Below are positions 40,524 through 50,053 of a stretch of 64,000 bases of DNA, one piece after another. The notes beneath the pieces were generated by a model, which was not told where the DNA came from, searched no databases, and saw nothing but the letters and a program-made list of their open reading frames with translations. A program made the translations under genes and the position numbers. Origin of the DNA: Mycoplasma sp. 1018B (GTDB taxonomy: Bacteria; Bacillota_I; Bacilli_A; Mycoplasmatales; Metamycoplasmataceae); assembly GCF_024582675.1 (NCBI RefSeq), contig NZ_CP102084.1, positions 124,001 to 188,000 of the forward strand. Reading direction: 5' to 3'. How positions within the stretch are numbered: position 1 is the first letter of the stretch; each line of letters opens with the position of its first letter.

Positions 40524-41233
40524 TGGATAATATCTTAGAAGTAAAGAATTTTAAAAAGATATATGTGTCTAATAAACATTCAAGTGGTGTTTTTGGAGTT
40601 GATTTTGAAGTTAAAAAAGGTCAATTTCATGCTTTTATAGGAGAAAACGGTGCAGGAAAAACTACAACAATTAAAAGTATTGTAGGTGCTTATAATAATT
40701 TTGAAGGAAAAATTCTTATTAATAATTTAGATAATAATAATGAAAAAAGCAAAAAATTTCTTGGATATGTTCCAGAAAATGCTGTTTTTCCTAAAGAATT
40801 AACAACCTTTAAATATTTATTATCATTAGCTAAATTAAATAATTTAACAAATAAAGAAGCAACAATAAAAATTGAAAGCTTGTTAAAAGAATTTGAAATA
40901 AGTGATTTAAAAAATGTCAAACCTTTTAATATGTCTTCTGGACAAAAAAAGAAAATTTTATTAATTCAAGCTTTAATGTTTGATCCTCAATTATTAATTT
41001 TAGATGAACCAGCAGCTAATTTAGATCCTACGGCCAGATTTAATTTATTTAGAATATTGAAAAAATTAAATGATAAGGGTACAACAATTTTTATTTCTTC
41101 ACATGTTTTAAGTGAAATTGATAAATTTGTAGATTCTTTAACTTTAATACATTTAGGCAAAGTTTTATACAACGGAAATAAAACTAAATCTTTAGAAGAA
41201 ATTTTTTATGAAAAAATTATCAAAAATAATTAA
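40523..41233 (+). CDS. ABC transporter ATP-binding protein (ABC-2 type)
   Basis: 236-residue ATPase. Walker A GENGAGKTTT starts at residue 40; signature MSSGQKKK at residue 137 (Ser-Ser-Gly in place of Ser-Gly-Gly); Walker B LLILDEPAANLD near residues 157-168; H-loop IFISSHVLSEID. The order and the short C-terminal region match CcmA/NatA-like drug or polypeptide exporters. It pairs with the upstream permease and overlaps the first lipoprotein gene by 26 bases, a strong hint of coupled translation. Confidence 0.92.
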   Translation: MDNILEVKNFKKIYVSNKHSSGVFGVDFEVKKGQFHAFIGENGAGKTTTIKSIVGAYNNFEGKILINNLDNNNEKSKKFLGYVPENAVFPKELTTFKYLLSLAKLNNLTNKEATIKIESLLKEFEISDLKNVKPFNMSSGQKKKILLIQALMFDPQLLILDEPAANLDPTARFNLFRILKKLNDKGTTIFISSHVLSEIDKFVDSLTLIHLGKVLYNGNKTKSLEEIFYEKIIKNN

Positions 41234-42197
41234 ATGTTTTTTAACATTAAATCTTTTGCCAACTTTCTTATTAACTTCTGTTGCTTGTTTTAATGTTAAT
41301 AAGGAAAAAAATATTCTTACAAACAATTGAGAATTTACACCCAAATTTATTGATACTGTTGATAATAATCTTTTAGATTTAACCAAAAAATTTATTCCAA
41401 ATCAAAGTGAGTTTAATGATTTTATTGATGTTCAGAGTCAAATAGATAATAATCTAATTAATGAATTAAATTTTTCTTTAATTTTTGCACCTTTACAAGA
41501 TGTTAAAGTTTTATCGAATTCAGGAAATCAAAATAAAAAAACTAATCAATCAATTTCTAATTTAAAACAATTTTTAAAAAATAATTGATTTTGATATTTA
41601 AATAATTTAGAAAAATTAATTTTTGCTTTTAATCCATATGGTAAAGATTATGATATATCTTTTAATAATAAAGTGGATAATTTTAATGAATTATTAAAAC
41701 AAAAAATTAATGATAATACTTTGTTATTTAAATTTAACAATAAAACAATTGACAAAATTATTACTAAAACTTTTAATTTAAATGAACATGATAAATTATT
41801 GAATAAAAAATTGTTTTTTATAGTTCTAGAACAAAATAAAATAATGTTACTTTTGAGTTATGAAGAAAATCAAAAGAAAAATATAATTATACTTCCTGAT
41901 TTATTTGTAATAAGTGATATTAATTATTTAGATACTTTTATTGAAAATTTTTTATTATTTTTTCAAGAAGAATGAACAAAAAATTTAGAGAAAAATATTA
42001 ATTATTTAAAATCTATTGATGATGATTTTGATGTTAATAATTATTTAGCAATAAATAATGATAGTAAACTTTTTTCATTTTATGATAGTGATAATTATGC
42101 TGAAATTTTTAGTAATTTAGTTTTAAATTTTCAAACTAAAAATATAACAATTGAAAAATATATATGGAGTTATATAGATGATCAAAAAAATTACTAG
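41208..42197 (+). CDS. Lipoprotein 1 of the ABC-2 operon
   Basis: 329 residues. Signal peptide MKKLSKIIKCFLTLNLLPTF ends in lipobox SVAC, with Cys27 lipidated. The start lies 26 bases inside the ATPase gene. The mature protein is Asn/Lys/Phe-rich. The motif NNWFWYLNNLEKLIFAF (Trp at residue 127) is shared, in looser form, with the next two lipoproteins, so the three look like diverged tandem copies. One Trp near the end (IEKYIWSYI) is the rare UGG. No enzyme motif is seen. Probably an external partner of the transporter. Confidence 0.8.
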
Positions 42198-43197
42198 TAT
42201 TTTGCTTTTAATGTTTTCACCATTAGTTTCTCTTTCTTGTGTTAATTATCAAGAAGCTCAAACTTTTGAAAATTTAATCGATCATAATTTAGATCATTTA
42301 AATAATATAAGTTCTAATGAAGAAATTCAAACTCAAAATATTTTAACACAATTATTAAAAATTGTTTATAAAAATAATGAAACTGCTAAAGTGGAATTTT
42401 TAAATAAACAAAATAATACTAAGAAAATAGAAAAAGAATTTGAAAATTTAGCACAAAATACTCAAAATTTGGTCGTAGAAATTGAACAAATAAATAAAAA
42501 AATTTCAGAGTTAAATGAAATGCAAGCTAGAATAGATTTTTTACCTTCATTTTTTTCACAAACCAAAAAAGATCAAGTTAAAAATGATTTACTAGAACAA
42601 AATAAAAAACTAAATGAATTAAACAAACAATGAGATACTTATAAAGAAAAAGTTGGCTTTTTAATTAGTAAAAATTGATATTGATATTTTCAAAATTTAA
42701 ATAAATTTAACTTTGTTTTTTATAAATATATTGCTCAAGAACTTATTGACGCAGTTAAACTAAATGATAATCAAATTGAAAATGATTTTGCTCATTTAAT
42801 TACAAATGAATATATTGATAAAATTAATAATTTATCAGCTTCAAAAACGTTTAAAGTTGCTAATAATTATTTACAAAATTTAATTCTTGGTGAAGAATCA
42901 TATGAATTAAATAATACAAATGTTTATTATTTAACGTCTAATAAAACTGTTTATCGTTTAGTAGTTAATAATTTTAATAGTGATAATAGCACTTTAGTAA
43001 TAGAACCGTATATTTGATATTTTGAAAATTTGAAAAAACCTCAAATTTCGACTGCTTTAGTTGCATCTGTGTATCATTACACTAAAGTACATAAATATGT
43101 TAGTGGTTATAATCAATTTATTAATGATTTAGTTGATAAACAACGTTATGGAGAACCTGCCTATGTTTTGCCTATTATTAGGGAGCAAAATGAATAA
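42178..43197 (+). CDS. Lipoprotein 2 of the ABC-2 operon
   Basis: 339 residues, starting 20 bases before the end of lipoprotein 1. Signal peptide MIKKITSILLLMFSPL, lipobox SLSC, Cys21. Residues about 60-150 form a Lys/Glu/Asn coiled coil (LAQNTQNLVVEIEQINKKIS). The shared motif is KNWYWYFQNLNKFNFVF (Trp at residue 167), and a later part reads EPYIWYFENLKKP. It also shares LLKIVYKNNET with lipoprotein 3 (LLNLIYKNDNL). Surface-exposed; function unknown. Confidence 0.8.
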
Positions 43198-44071
43198 ATT
43201 AAAGACTTTGTGATCTATTTTATCATCTGTATTAATTTTTACTACTACTATAGGATGTACTAACCATTTAAAAAAAACTCAAGTACAAACAGATACAACA
43301 CTTGTTGTTAAAGAAAATGAATTTGATTTATTTTTAAAAAATCAGCATATTCAAGCTTTATTAAATCTAATTTATAAAAATGATAATTTAACTAAAGAAA
43401 AATATATTCAATCTCAAAAGAAATTAGATATAAATTATTTACTTAAATTAAAAACTGCATTAAGATATGCTAATAATTTAACTTATTCATTAAATTTTAA
43501 TCGTAATAGTTTTTTTGGTGTTAATAAAGCTAGCATTTTGGAAACAAATGAAAAATTAATTAAAGAATTTACCCGCACAAATTGATTATTTTATTTATTT
43601 AATTTTTCTAAATTAGTTTTTGTTCAAGATCAAGATAATCGAGGTGATGATGCTAATAGTGCTCTTTTAGCCGAAAGAGATAGTGAAAATCTATTACTTT
43701 ATCAAACTTTTTATCAAGCACAAAATAATCAAATTAATGATTATGTAATTCAAGAATATGCTAATGATGATTATGCTCAAGAATTAAGAGTTTTTCTTTT
43801 AACTCAAGAAGGTTTTATTATTCGTATTAATATTGAATTATACAAAGAAGAAAATTCAACGCCTTCAGTAGAAATTTATGGATATATTAATACTTATCCT
43901 AAATTATTAAATAGTAATAATAAAAATAACTTTTTTAGTTTATTTAAATATATTAGTGACACAAAAGGTTTTGCAGATGAAAATTTAAATTATAGTGAAA
44001 GTCAAAGAGTATTATTTAATGATCATTATGGCGGTATAGAATTAATTTATACTCTTGTTGATATAAAATAA
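43190..44071 (+). CDS. Lipoprotein 3 of the ABC-2 operon
   Basis: 293 residues, overlapping the previous gene by 8 bases; AGGGAGC lies just before the ATG. Signal peptide MNKLKTLWSILSSVLIFTTT, lipobox TIGC, Cys23. It has the shared motif RTNWLFYLFNFSKLVFV (Trp at residue 132) and LLNLIYKNDNL, so it is related to lipoproteins 1 and 2. The C-terminal half contains strand-like stretches such as RVFLLTQEGFIIRINIELY. It ends the five-gene operon, followed by a terminator. Confidence 0.8.
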
Positions 44072-44091
44072 AAGCACATTAGTGCTTTTTT
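44070..44091 (+). terminator. Terminator of the ABC-2/lipoprotein operon
   Basis: AAAAGCAC / GTGCTTTT with an ATTA loop and T-run. Confidence 0.87.
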
Positions 44092-44125
44092 AAGTATAAT
44101 ATCAAAAATTGAAAAGGAGATTTGG

Positions 44126-45910
44126 ATGATAAATTTAATTAAAATGTTGCCAACTAAGTTAAAAAGTTTATTTTTATTAGGTGCATTTATAGTTTTAATC
44201 AATGTATTTTTAACTTTGTTTTTTCCTAATTTAATATCGCAATTTATTAAGTTAATTTTTAGTCAAAATCAAAATGAATTAATTTCAATTGAAATTTTTA
44301 AAGGTTTATGATCATTTGCTCCTGCTGAACATAATGTAGTATTTAAATGGTTATTAATTACCGTTATTTGTTTAATTATTATTAATATTACTTTAACTTT
44401 TTTTGCAGTTTTAATTATTATTTATGCTTCAGAAAATACCTCAAAATATTTAAGAATAAAATTATTTGAAAAAATTCAAACTTTATCTTTAAAAAATATT
44501 GCAGATTTAAAAAGTGAAACCATAATAACATGTGTTTCTAATGATATTGCTATTTTTTGAGAATTTTTAGTAAATGGAGCTACCACTTTAATAAGAGGAA
44601 TCTTTTTAGCGCTTGGCAGCACAATTTTAGCTTTTTTAGTTGATCCTAATATGGCTTGAGGAATTATGGGAATTATTCCTGCTTTGTGCATTTTAATTGG
44701 CGTAATTGCTTATTTAGCTATACCTTTGTTTAAAAAAACTCAATTAAGCATAGAAAGTTTAACTAAGGACATAAACGAAAATGTTAATGGGATTAGAGTT
44801 ATTAAAACCTATAATTTAGAAACAAAACGTATTGATCAATTTAGCTTAAAAAATCTTAATTGATATAAAATTTCTTTTAAAAGTGAGATTATTTTTTCCA
44901 CAGCTCAACCTGTTTTTTTTATGTTAATTAATTCTTTAATTGTTTCTTTATATGCTATTGCTTATAATGCTATTAATAATAACCCCTTAGATAGTACTAC
45001 ATTAGTTAATTTAAACGTCATGATTGATTATTTATACAATATTAGTTTTGGTATTATGATGATGGTGGGTTTTTTATTTTCATTTTTTAGAGCAAAAGTA
45101 TCTGCATCAAGAATTAATAATATTTTTAATACTAAAGTTGATAATTTATTAAGAAAAGAAGGATTAATTTTAGACAGTAACTATGATATTGAAGTTAAAA
45201 ATTTAAACTTTAAATATTATGAAAGTGCAGAAAAAAATGCTTTAAATGATATTAATTTTAAATTAAATTATAAACAAACATTAGGCATAATTGGTCCTAC
45301 AGGCGCAGGTAAAAGTACTTTGGTTAATTTATTAGTAAATAATTATGTTTATAATGATGGTTCAATTTTAATAGGTAATAAAGAATTAATGCAATTACAA
45401 ACAAAAAATATACATGATAATGTTGGAATAGTTTATCAAGAAGCATTAATGTATACAGGTACTATTAAATCCAATTTACTTTGAGCAAAAGCTAATGCAA
45501 GTCAAGAAGAGATGCAAAAAGCGTTAATAAATGCTGATGCGTGAGAATTTGTTGACAAATTTGACAAAAAATTAGATCATCCAGTTATACAAGGTGGTAA
45601 AAATTTATCAGGGGGTCAAAAACAACGTTTATCCATTGCTAGGGCATTATTGAGAAAACCGAAAATTTTAATTTTAGACGATTCTACTTCAGCATTAGAT
45701 AATATAACTACTAAAAAAGTTATTAACAATATTAAAAATAATTACAATTGTACTACTATATTAGTTTCTCAAAAAATCGCACCAATAAGAGATAGTGATT
45801 TAATTTTAGTTATGCAAGATGGAAATATTTTAGCTCAAGGAAAACATAATGATTTAATAGTGAAATGTGATTTATATAATTCCATTTATAAAAATCAATT
45901 AGATCAATAG
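44126..45910 (+). CDS. ABC exporter half-transporter A (degenerate ATP site)
   Basis: 594 residues: six membrane helices (about residues 12-310), then a nucleotide-binding domain. Walker A GPTGAGKST starts at residue 390; signature LSGGQKQR at residue 494 is canonical. The Walker B region is LILDDSTSALD, with Asp where the catalytic Glu is expected, and the H-loop reads LVSQKIAPI, with Gln for the switch His. That pattern marks the non-hydrolysing site of heterodimeric exporters such as BmrCD or TM287/288. Start at 44126 follows AAAAGGAGATTTGG. Partner is the next gene, 12 bases on. Likely exports drugs, lipids or peptides. Confidence 0.9.
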
Positions 45911-45922
45911 AAAGGAATTTGT

Positions 45923-47737
45923 ATGCAAAGAAAAACTAAAAAAAATGCAAATATTTCTTCATTAGCTATTCTTAAGCGTTTTTATGGTTTTTTAGATCCT
46001 GCTAGTAAAAAATTATTAATTATTGGAATTATTTTTGCTTTATTTTCAGCAATATCTACCATTAGCGCTACATTATTAACTGGTCAAATTGTTACTTTAG
46101 TTTTTGAACCTGTAATCTTTGCACAAAAAGACTTAAATTTAAAATTATTTATTATTTTATCTACTGCAATGTTATTATTAAATTTAGCTTATGCAATCTT
46201 TGGATATTTGCAAAATAGACTTTTTGTTAAAATAGCTTATTTAAGCGCTAAAAAAATGCGTCAAATAGCAATGAATAAATTACTTTATATGCCTATTGCT
46301 TTTTATGATGAAGAACAAGCGGGCGATTTAATATCTACTTTAGTTAATGATATTAGTAATAGTGCAAATGCTATAACAAGATTTTTAACACAAGTATTTA
46401 CTAATGTTTTTTCTATTATTTTCACTTTTATTGCAATGTGTTTTATTAGTAGCACTTTAACTATAATAATTTTAATTCTGGCAATTTTGTTAATGTCAAT
46501 AAGTGTTTTTATGACTAAAAAAGCTCGTCCAGCCTTAATAGGTACACAAAATGCTTTTGGAGATTTAAATGCTTATTTAGAAGAAATGTTAAATAATGCA
46601 AAAATTACTCAAACTTTTGATGCTCAAGAGCCAGCACAAATTAAATTTAATAATATTACAGATAAAATTTACAAAAATGCTTTTGTTGGTGATTTTTTTC
46701 AAAGAATTTTTGATCCTTGATTTATTTTTGCTTCTAATTTTATTGTTATCTCTGCTATTTTATTAGCTTTAATTTTTAAAAATAATAATATTTCAGTTTA
46801 TGGTATAAGTTATTCAAAGCCAGATTCGGGCTTTGTTATAGCTTTAATTAGTTTAATTTACGGATTAATGGGAACTATTCAAGTTTTAATTACAATGGTT
46901 TTAAGTATGCAATTAGGATTTGCATCTTCAACTAGAGTATTTCGCTTAGTTGATTTAATTATTCCTGAGGAAGAAACAAATACAATTAAATTAGATAATC
47001 CACAAGGTTTAATTAATTTTAATAGTGTAAGTTTTAAATATAATAAAAACTCATTCAAATATCAACTGGAAAACGCCTCTTTTTATGCTAAAAGCGGACA
47101 AACAATAGCAATTGTCGGACCTACAGGAGCTGGTAAAACTACAATTATTAATTTATTAAGTCGTTTTTATGAATATGATCAAGGCTCAATTACAATAGAT
47201 AATATCGAATTAAAAAAAATTAATAAACACGATTTAAGAGATATTATGGCGGTAGTTTTGCAAGATTCTTTTATGTTTAATGACACTATTTTAAATAATT
47301 TAAAAATTGCTAAACCAAATGCGACTAAAGAAGAAATTGAAGAAGTAATTAAATTGGTCGCAGCTGATAGTTTTATTGCAAGATTGAAAAATGGTTATGA
47401 TACTATTTTAGAAAATAATGGTAATAATTTATCTCAAGGAGAAAAACAATTATTAGCTATTGCTAGAGCAATACTAGGTAATAAAAAAATTCTTATTTTA
47501 GATGAAGCAACTAGTAATGTTGATTCTAATACTGAAAAAATTATTCAAAATGCTCTACAAAATTCTATTATGAAAAACAAAACTTCAATAGTTATAGCTC
47601 ATCGTTTAAGTACTATTAGAAATGCAAATTTAATTTTAGTAGTTAATGCTGGAAAAATTATTGAAAAAGGTACACACGAAGAATTGATGGAATCAAAAGG
47701 CTATTATTGAAATTTATATACTTCACAATTTAATTAA
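45923..47737 (+). CDS. ABC exporter half-transporter B (active ATP site)
   Basis: 604 residues with six membrane helices followed by an ATPase domain. Walker A GPTGAGKTT starts at residue 399; signature LSQGEKQL at residue 503 departs from LSGGQ; Walker B LILDEATSNVD has the catalytic Glu; H-loop IVIAHRLST has the switch His. Together with half-transporter A this gives one canonical site (B Walker motifs plus A signature) and one degenerate site. Start at 45923 after AAAGGAATTTGT. The frame ends NLYTSQFN. Confidence 0.92.
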
Positions 47738-47739
47738 TA

Positions 47740-47785
47740 AACAATAAAAAATATGAAAAAATTATTTTTCATATTTTTTATTGTT
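47740..47785. terminator. Long perfect-stem terminator
   Basis: Arms 47740-47760 and 47765-47785 are perfectly complementary over 21 bases with an ATTA loop. It ends the exporter operon. Confidence 0.9.
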
Positions 47786-47850
47786 TCAAACTAAATATAT
47801 TTATTAAACAGAAATTAAATATAAAAATATTCTTATGAGTTACTGGTAAA

Positions 47851-48171
47851 AAATAAAAACAAATAGAAACAATTAATAATTTTATATGTATTAAAAATAA
47901 CAATGTTAAAAATATCGTTATATTAATTATTGCTTATATTTTGCTATTTTAGTTTTTGTTTCTATTTTATTAAAGTCACGAAATATGTTCTTCATTCAAT
48001 TGAAAATAAAGCATAAATGAAACATTAATTGAATTATTTCTTATGTTTTTTATTTTTGTCGTAATATTATTTTTATCATTAATGAATATTATTTCTAAAA
48101 CACTTTTTATTATCAACAACAATGAAAAAGATGAATTCAAAAAAATAATATATATAAAATGTAATAAGTAA
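47851..48171 (+). pseudogene. Decayed third copy of the two-helix cassette protein
   Basis: On the plus strand, frame 1, the translation KQIETINNFICIKNNNVKN...LF*F...Y*...NWK*S...MNIISKTLFIINNNEKDEF aligns with the minus-strand protein at 49648-50052 (KEKIPLINSLMGFKNNNTRN ... LGIISKTFFILANKEVDEL). From the first helix to the IISK motif both have the same length with no shift of frame; only nonsense codons (TAG once, TAA twice) and a lost start separate them. So this is a full-length relative, orientation reversed, broken by stops. The 3' part ends at the TAA at 48169-48171. Confidence 0.7.
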
Positions 48172-48200
48172 TAAACGTGCTAATTAAGTTTTTTAAATAC

Positions 48201-48242
48201 AAAAAAGAATATTATATAACTTAAAGTACAACATTCTTTTTT
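48201..48242 (-). terminator. Possible terminator of the minus-strand cassette
   Basis: AAAAAAGAAT (48201-48210) and ATTCTTTTTT (48233-48242) can pair across a 22-base loop. It lies 55 bases beyond the last cassette gene and carries a T-run on either strand. The long loop makes it weaker than others here. Confidence 0.5.
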
Positions 48243-48297
48243 TATTTTTTGTAAATATAATTTTAAAAATTTTAATCTTATATAAGATATTAGTTTA

Positions 48298-48705
48298 TTA
48301 TTTTTGCAAATCTATGTAATATTTTTTAATTTTATTAAATGTCTTGTTTCTTAAACCAAAACTATAAGCTATTTGATAATACGTGTTTTTTTTAATTGGA
48401 TTATTTTCATTATTTGCAACTAATATATATATACGCGAAATAAAACCTAAAACACTAAAAAATAAAATAATTAAATTAATAAAGAATAAAACAATAATTA
48501 ACGGTAATAAATTTATTGGACTATTATTTAGTATTTGAATTAATATATATCATATTTTTGCAAAAATATCATATATAGATATTAAAGCAGCAATTAAAGA
48601 TATTACCAGAATAATTATTGTCTTTTGATAACTATTAATTTTTTTTAAAAAAGTGTTAACTTTTTCAATCACATTAGTATCTAATTCTTTTTCAGTATTA
48701 TGCAT
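48298..48705 (-). CDS. Two-helix membrane protein, cassette gene 4
   Basis: 135 residues. The start (ATG at 48705-48703) follows AAAAGGAGAA and overlaps the nucleotidyltransferase stop (ATGCATAA), so translation is coupled. Two hydrophobic regions: TIIILVISLIAALISIYDIF near residues 29-48 and LLPLIIVLFFINLIILFFSV near residues 66-85. The C-terminal part SVLGFISRIYILVANNENN ... AYSFGLRN matches STLGIISKTFFILANKEVD ... AYLTGLRY of cassette gene 2, so the two are paralogues. Unknown family; membrane-bound partner or immunity-like component is inference. Confidence 0.78.
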
Positions 48706-49660
48706 TTTCTCCTTTTGTTTTTCTTTTTAAAAGAAATGAATTTATATAAAGAAGTACTAAATATATTTTTCTAATTTTAAGATCATTATAATTAGATTTA
48801 TACAAGTTTATTATTTTCTCTATTGTTTTATCTATTTCATTTTCATATTTTAATAGTATTTTTGTTTTATTAGATCTTTTTGAAAACTCAAAATATTGAC
48901 TGTCTCATCTATATTTTTCCATATTTTCAACTTTTGAAAATTCTTCTATCATTCTACTTTTATTATCTAAAGTATTTTTAATTGCATTTTCTAATTGAAA
49001 ATATTTATCATTTAATATGATTTCTAAAAATAATGTTATTAAGAAATTATCTATTTTATATACTTTTAATAATGAGCATAATTTATTTAATAACATTTTT
49101 TTATTATTTTGATTTATAACAAGTCCTTTATTATGACTGTTATTAAAGAAATATCAAATTGAACAATTGTTAATTAAAACTAATTTAGATATTTTATTAA
49201 TTTCAAATATAAATTTAATTAATTTATTTTTACTTAAATTGATAATCATGAAATTAATATCGTAAATTATATTTTTTAATTTTAAAATATCTGCTTCATT
49301 TTTTTGTAGATAAAAAATTAACTGTAATATTTTTGAGATTAAAAATCAATTTCATTTATAGTGATTTAAATGTTTTTTCTTAAGAATATATTTATCCGGA
49401 ATGAATTTGCTAAACATTATTTCAACATCTATATTTAAATCTTTTATTTTGCCTTTTCCAAAAGTATCATTAATAAAAATTCATTCTAAATTTTCATTAC
49501 TTTTTAAAATATTGAAATTTATTTTATTTTCTTTTGAATTAGTTAAATCAATATCTTTAACTAGACGATAATTTCAATTAAAAAACAAGTTTATACAAGT
49601 GCTTCCTTGTATTACAAAATTATTTGAAAAATATGTTTTAAGAATTTTTAATTGTTTTTT
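48698..49660 (-). CDS. Divergent AbiEii-like nucleotidyltransferase, cassette gene 3 (no normal start)
   Basis: About 318 codons open down to the TAA at 48698. Near the N-terminus: VIQGSTCINLFFNWNYRL then VKDIDL. This is the polymerase-beta/AbiEii signature G-S-T-x-x-N-L-F ... R-x-x-x-D-I-D (GST codons 49606-49598, Asp codons 49555-49553 and 49549-49547), with a third acidic residue in LNIDVEI (Asp at 49429-49427). The remainder is helical, Lys/Asn/Ile-rich. The frame has no ATG, GTG or TTG between the stop at 49697 and the catalytic motif. It lies in the -1 frame of cassette gene 2, whose end carries A AAA AAC. Expression by frameshift, by a rare ATT/TTA start, or not at all are all possible. 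AbiEii-type enzymes transfer nucleotides to tRNA or protein targets; no AbiEi antitoxin is nearby. Confidence 0.6.
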
Positions 49661-50052
49661 AAAATTGAAATTTCCTCAGACTTTTTTATTGCTGATTTAT
49701 AACCAAAATATCTTAACCCAGTTAAATATGCTTTTTTATAAAGTTGATGTCTTTTTAGTTCATCCACTTCTTTATTTGCTAATATAAAAAATGTTTTGGA
49801 TATTATTCCCAATGTTGAAAGCGTAATAATAGGTATGCAAATAGATAAACTTACTACCAATGCTAAAATTTTATCTTCTCAATCATTTTTTAAAGATTTT
49901 ATTGATATACCTATAATAACAAAAATAAATCAATTAAGAAAAAAGAATAAAACAATGCAACAAATTACAAGTAATAAAACATTTCTTGTATTATTATTTT
50001 TAAAACCCATTAAAGAATTTATTAAGGGGATTTTTTCTTTATTATTTTTCAT
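49648..50052 (-). CDS. Two-helix membrane protein, cassette gene 2
   Basis: 134 residues; ATG at 50052-50050, one base after the stop of cassette gene 1, whose Gly-Gly-Tyr codons supply GGTGGG as a weak ribosome-binding site. Helices: VLLLVICCIVLFFFLNWFIF (about residues 24-43) and ALVVSLSICIPIITLSTLGI (about 64-83), followed by a charged tail KEVDELKRHQLYKKAYLTGL. It is a paralogue of cassette gene 4 and of the pseudogene at 47851-48171. The frame ends LKNN then TAA; codons TTA AAA AAC just before the stop form a slippery site from which ribosomes could pass to the nucleotidyltransferase frame. Confidence 0.78.
49654..49660 (-). promoter_or_regulatory. Slippery heptamer A AAA AAC at the gene 2 / gene 3 junction
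   Basis: On the minus strand the zero-frame codons read TTA AAA AAC AAT TAA. The heptamer A AAA AAC is in register with the zero frame, as required for -1 slippage, and the frame reached (CAA TTA AAA ATT) is that of the nucleotidyltransferase. T TTA AAA immediately before it is a second fit. A 7-base-pair hairpin ATACAAG / CTTGTAT lies about 40 bases downstream, further than usual for a stimulator. A-rich runs are common here, so chance is a real alternative. Confidence 0.45.
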
Positions 50053-50053
50053 T

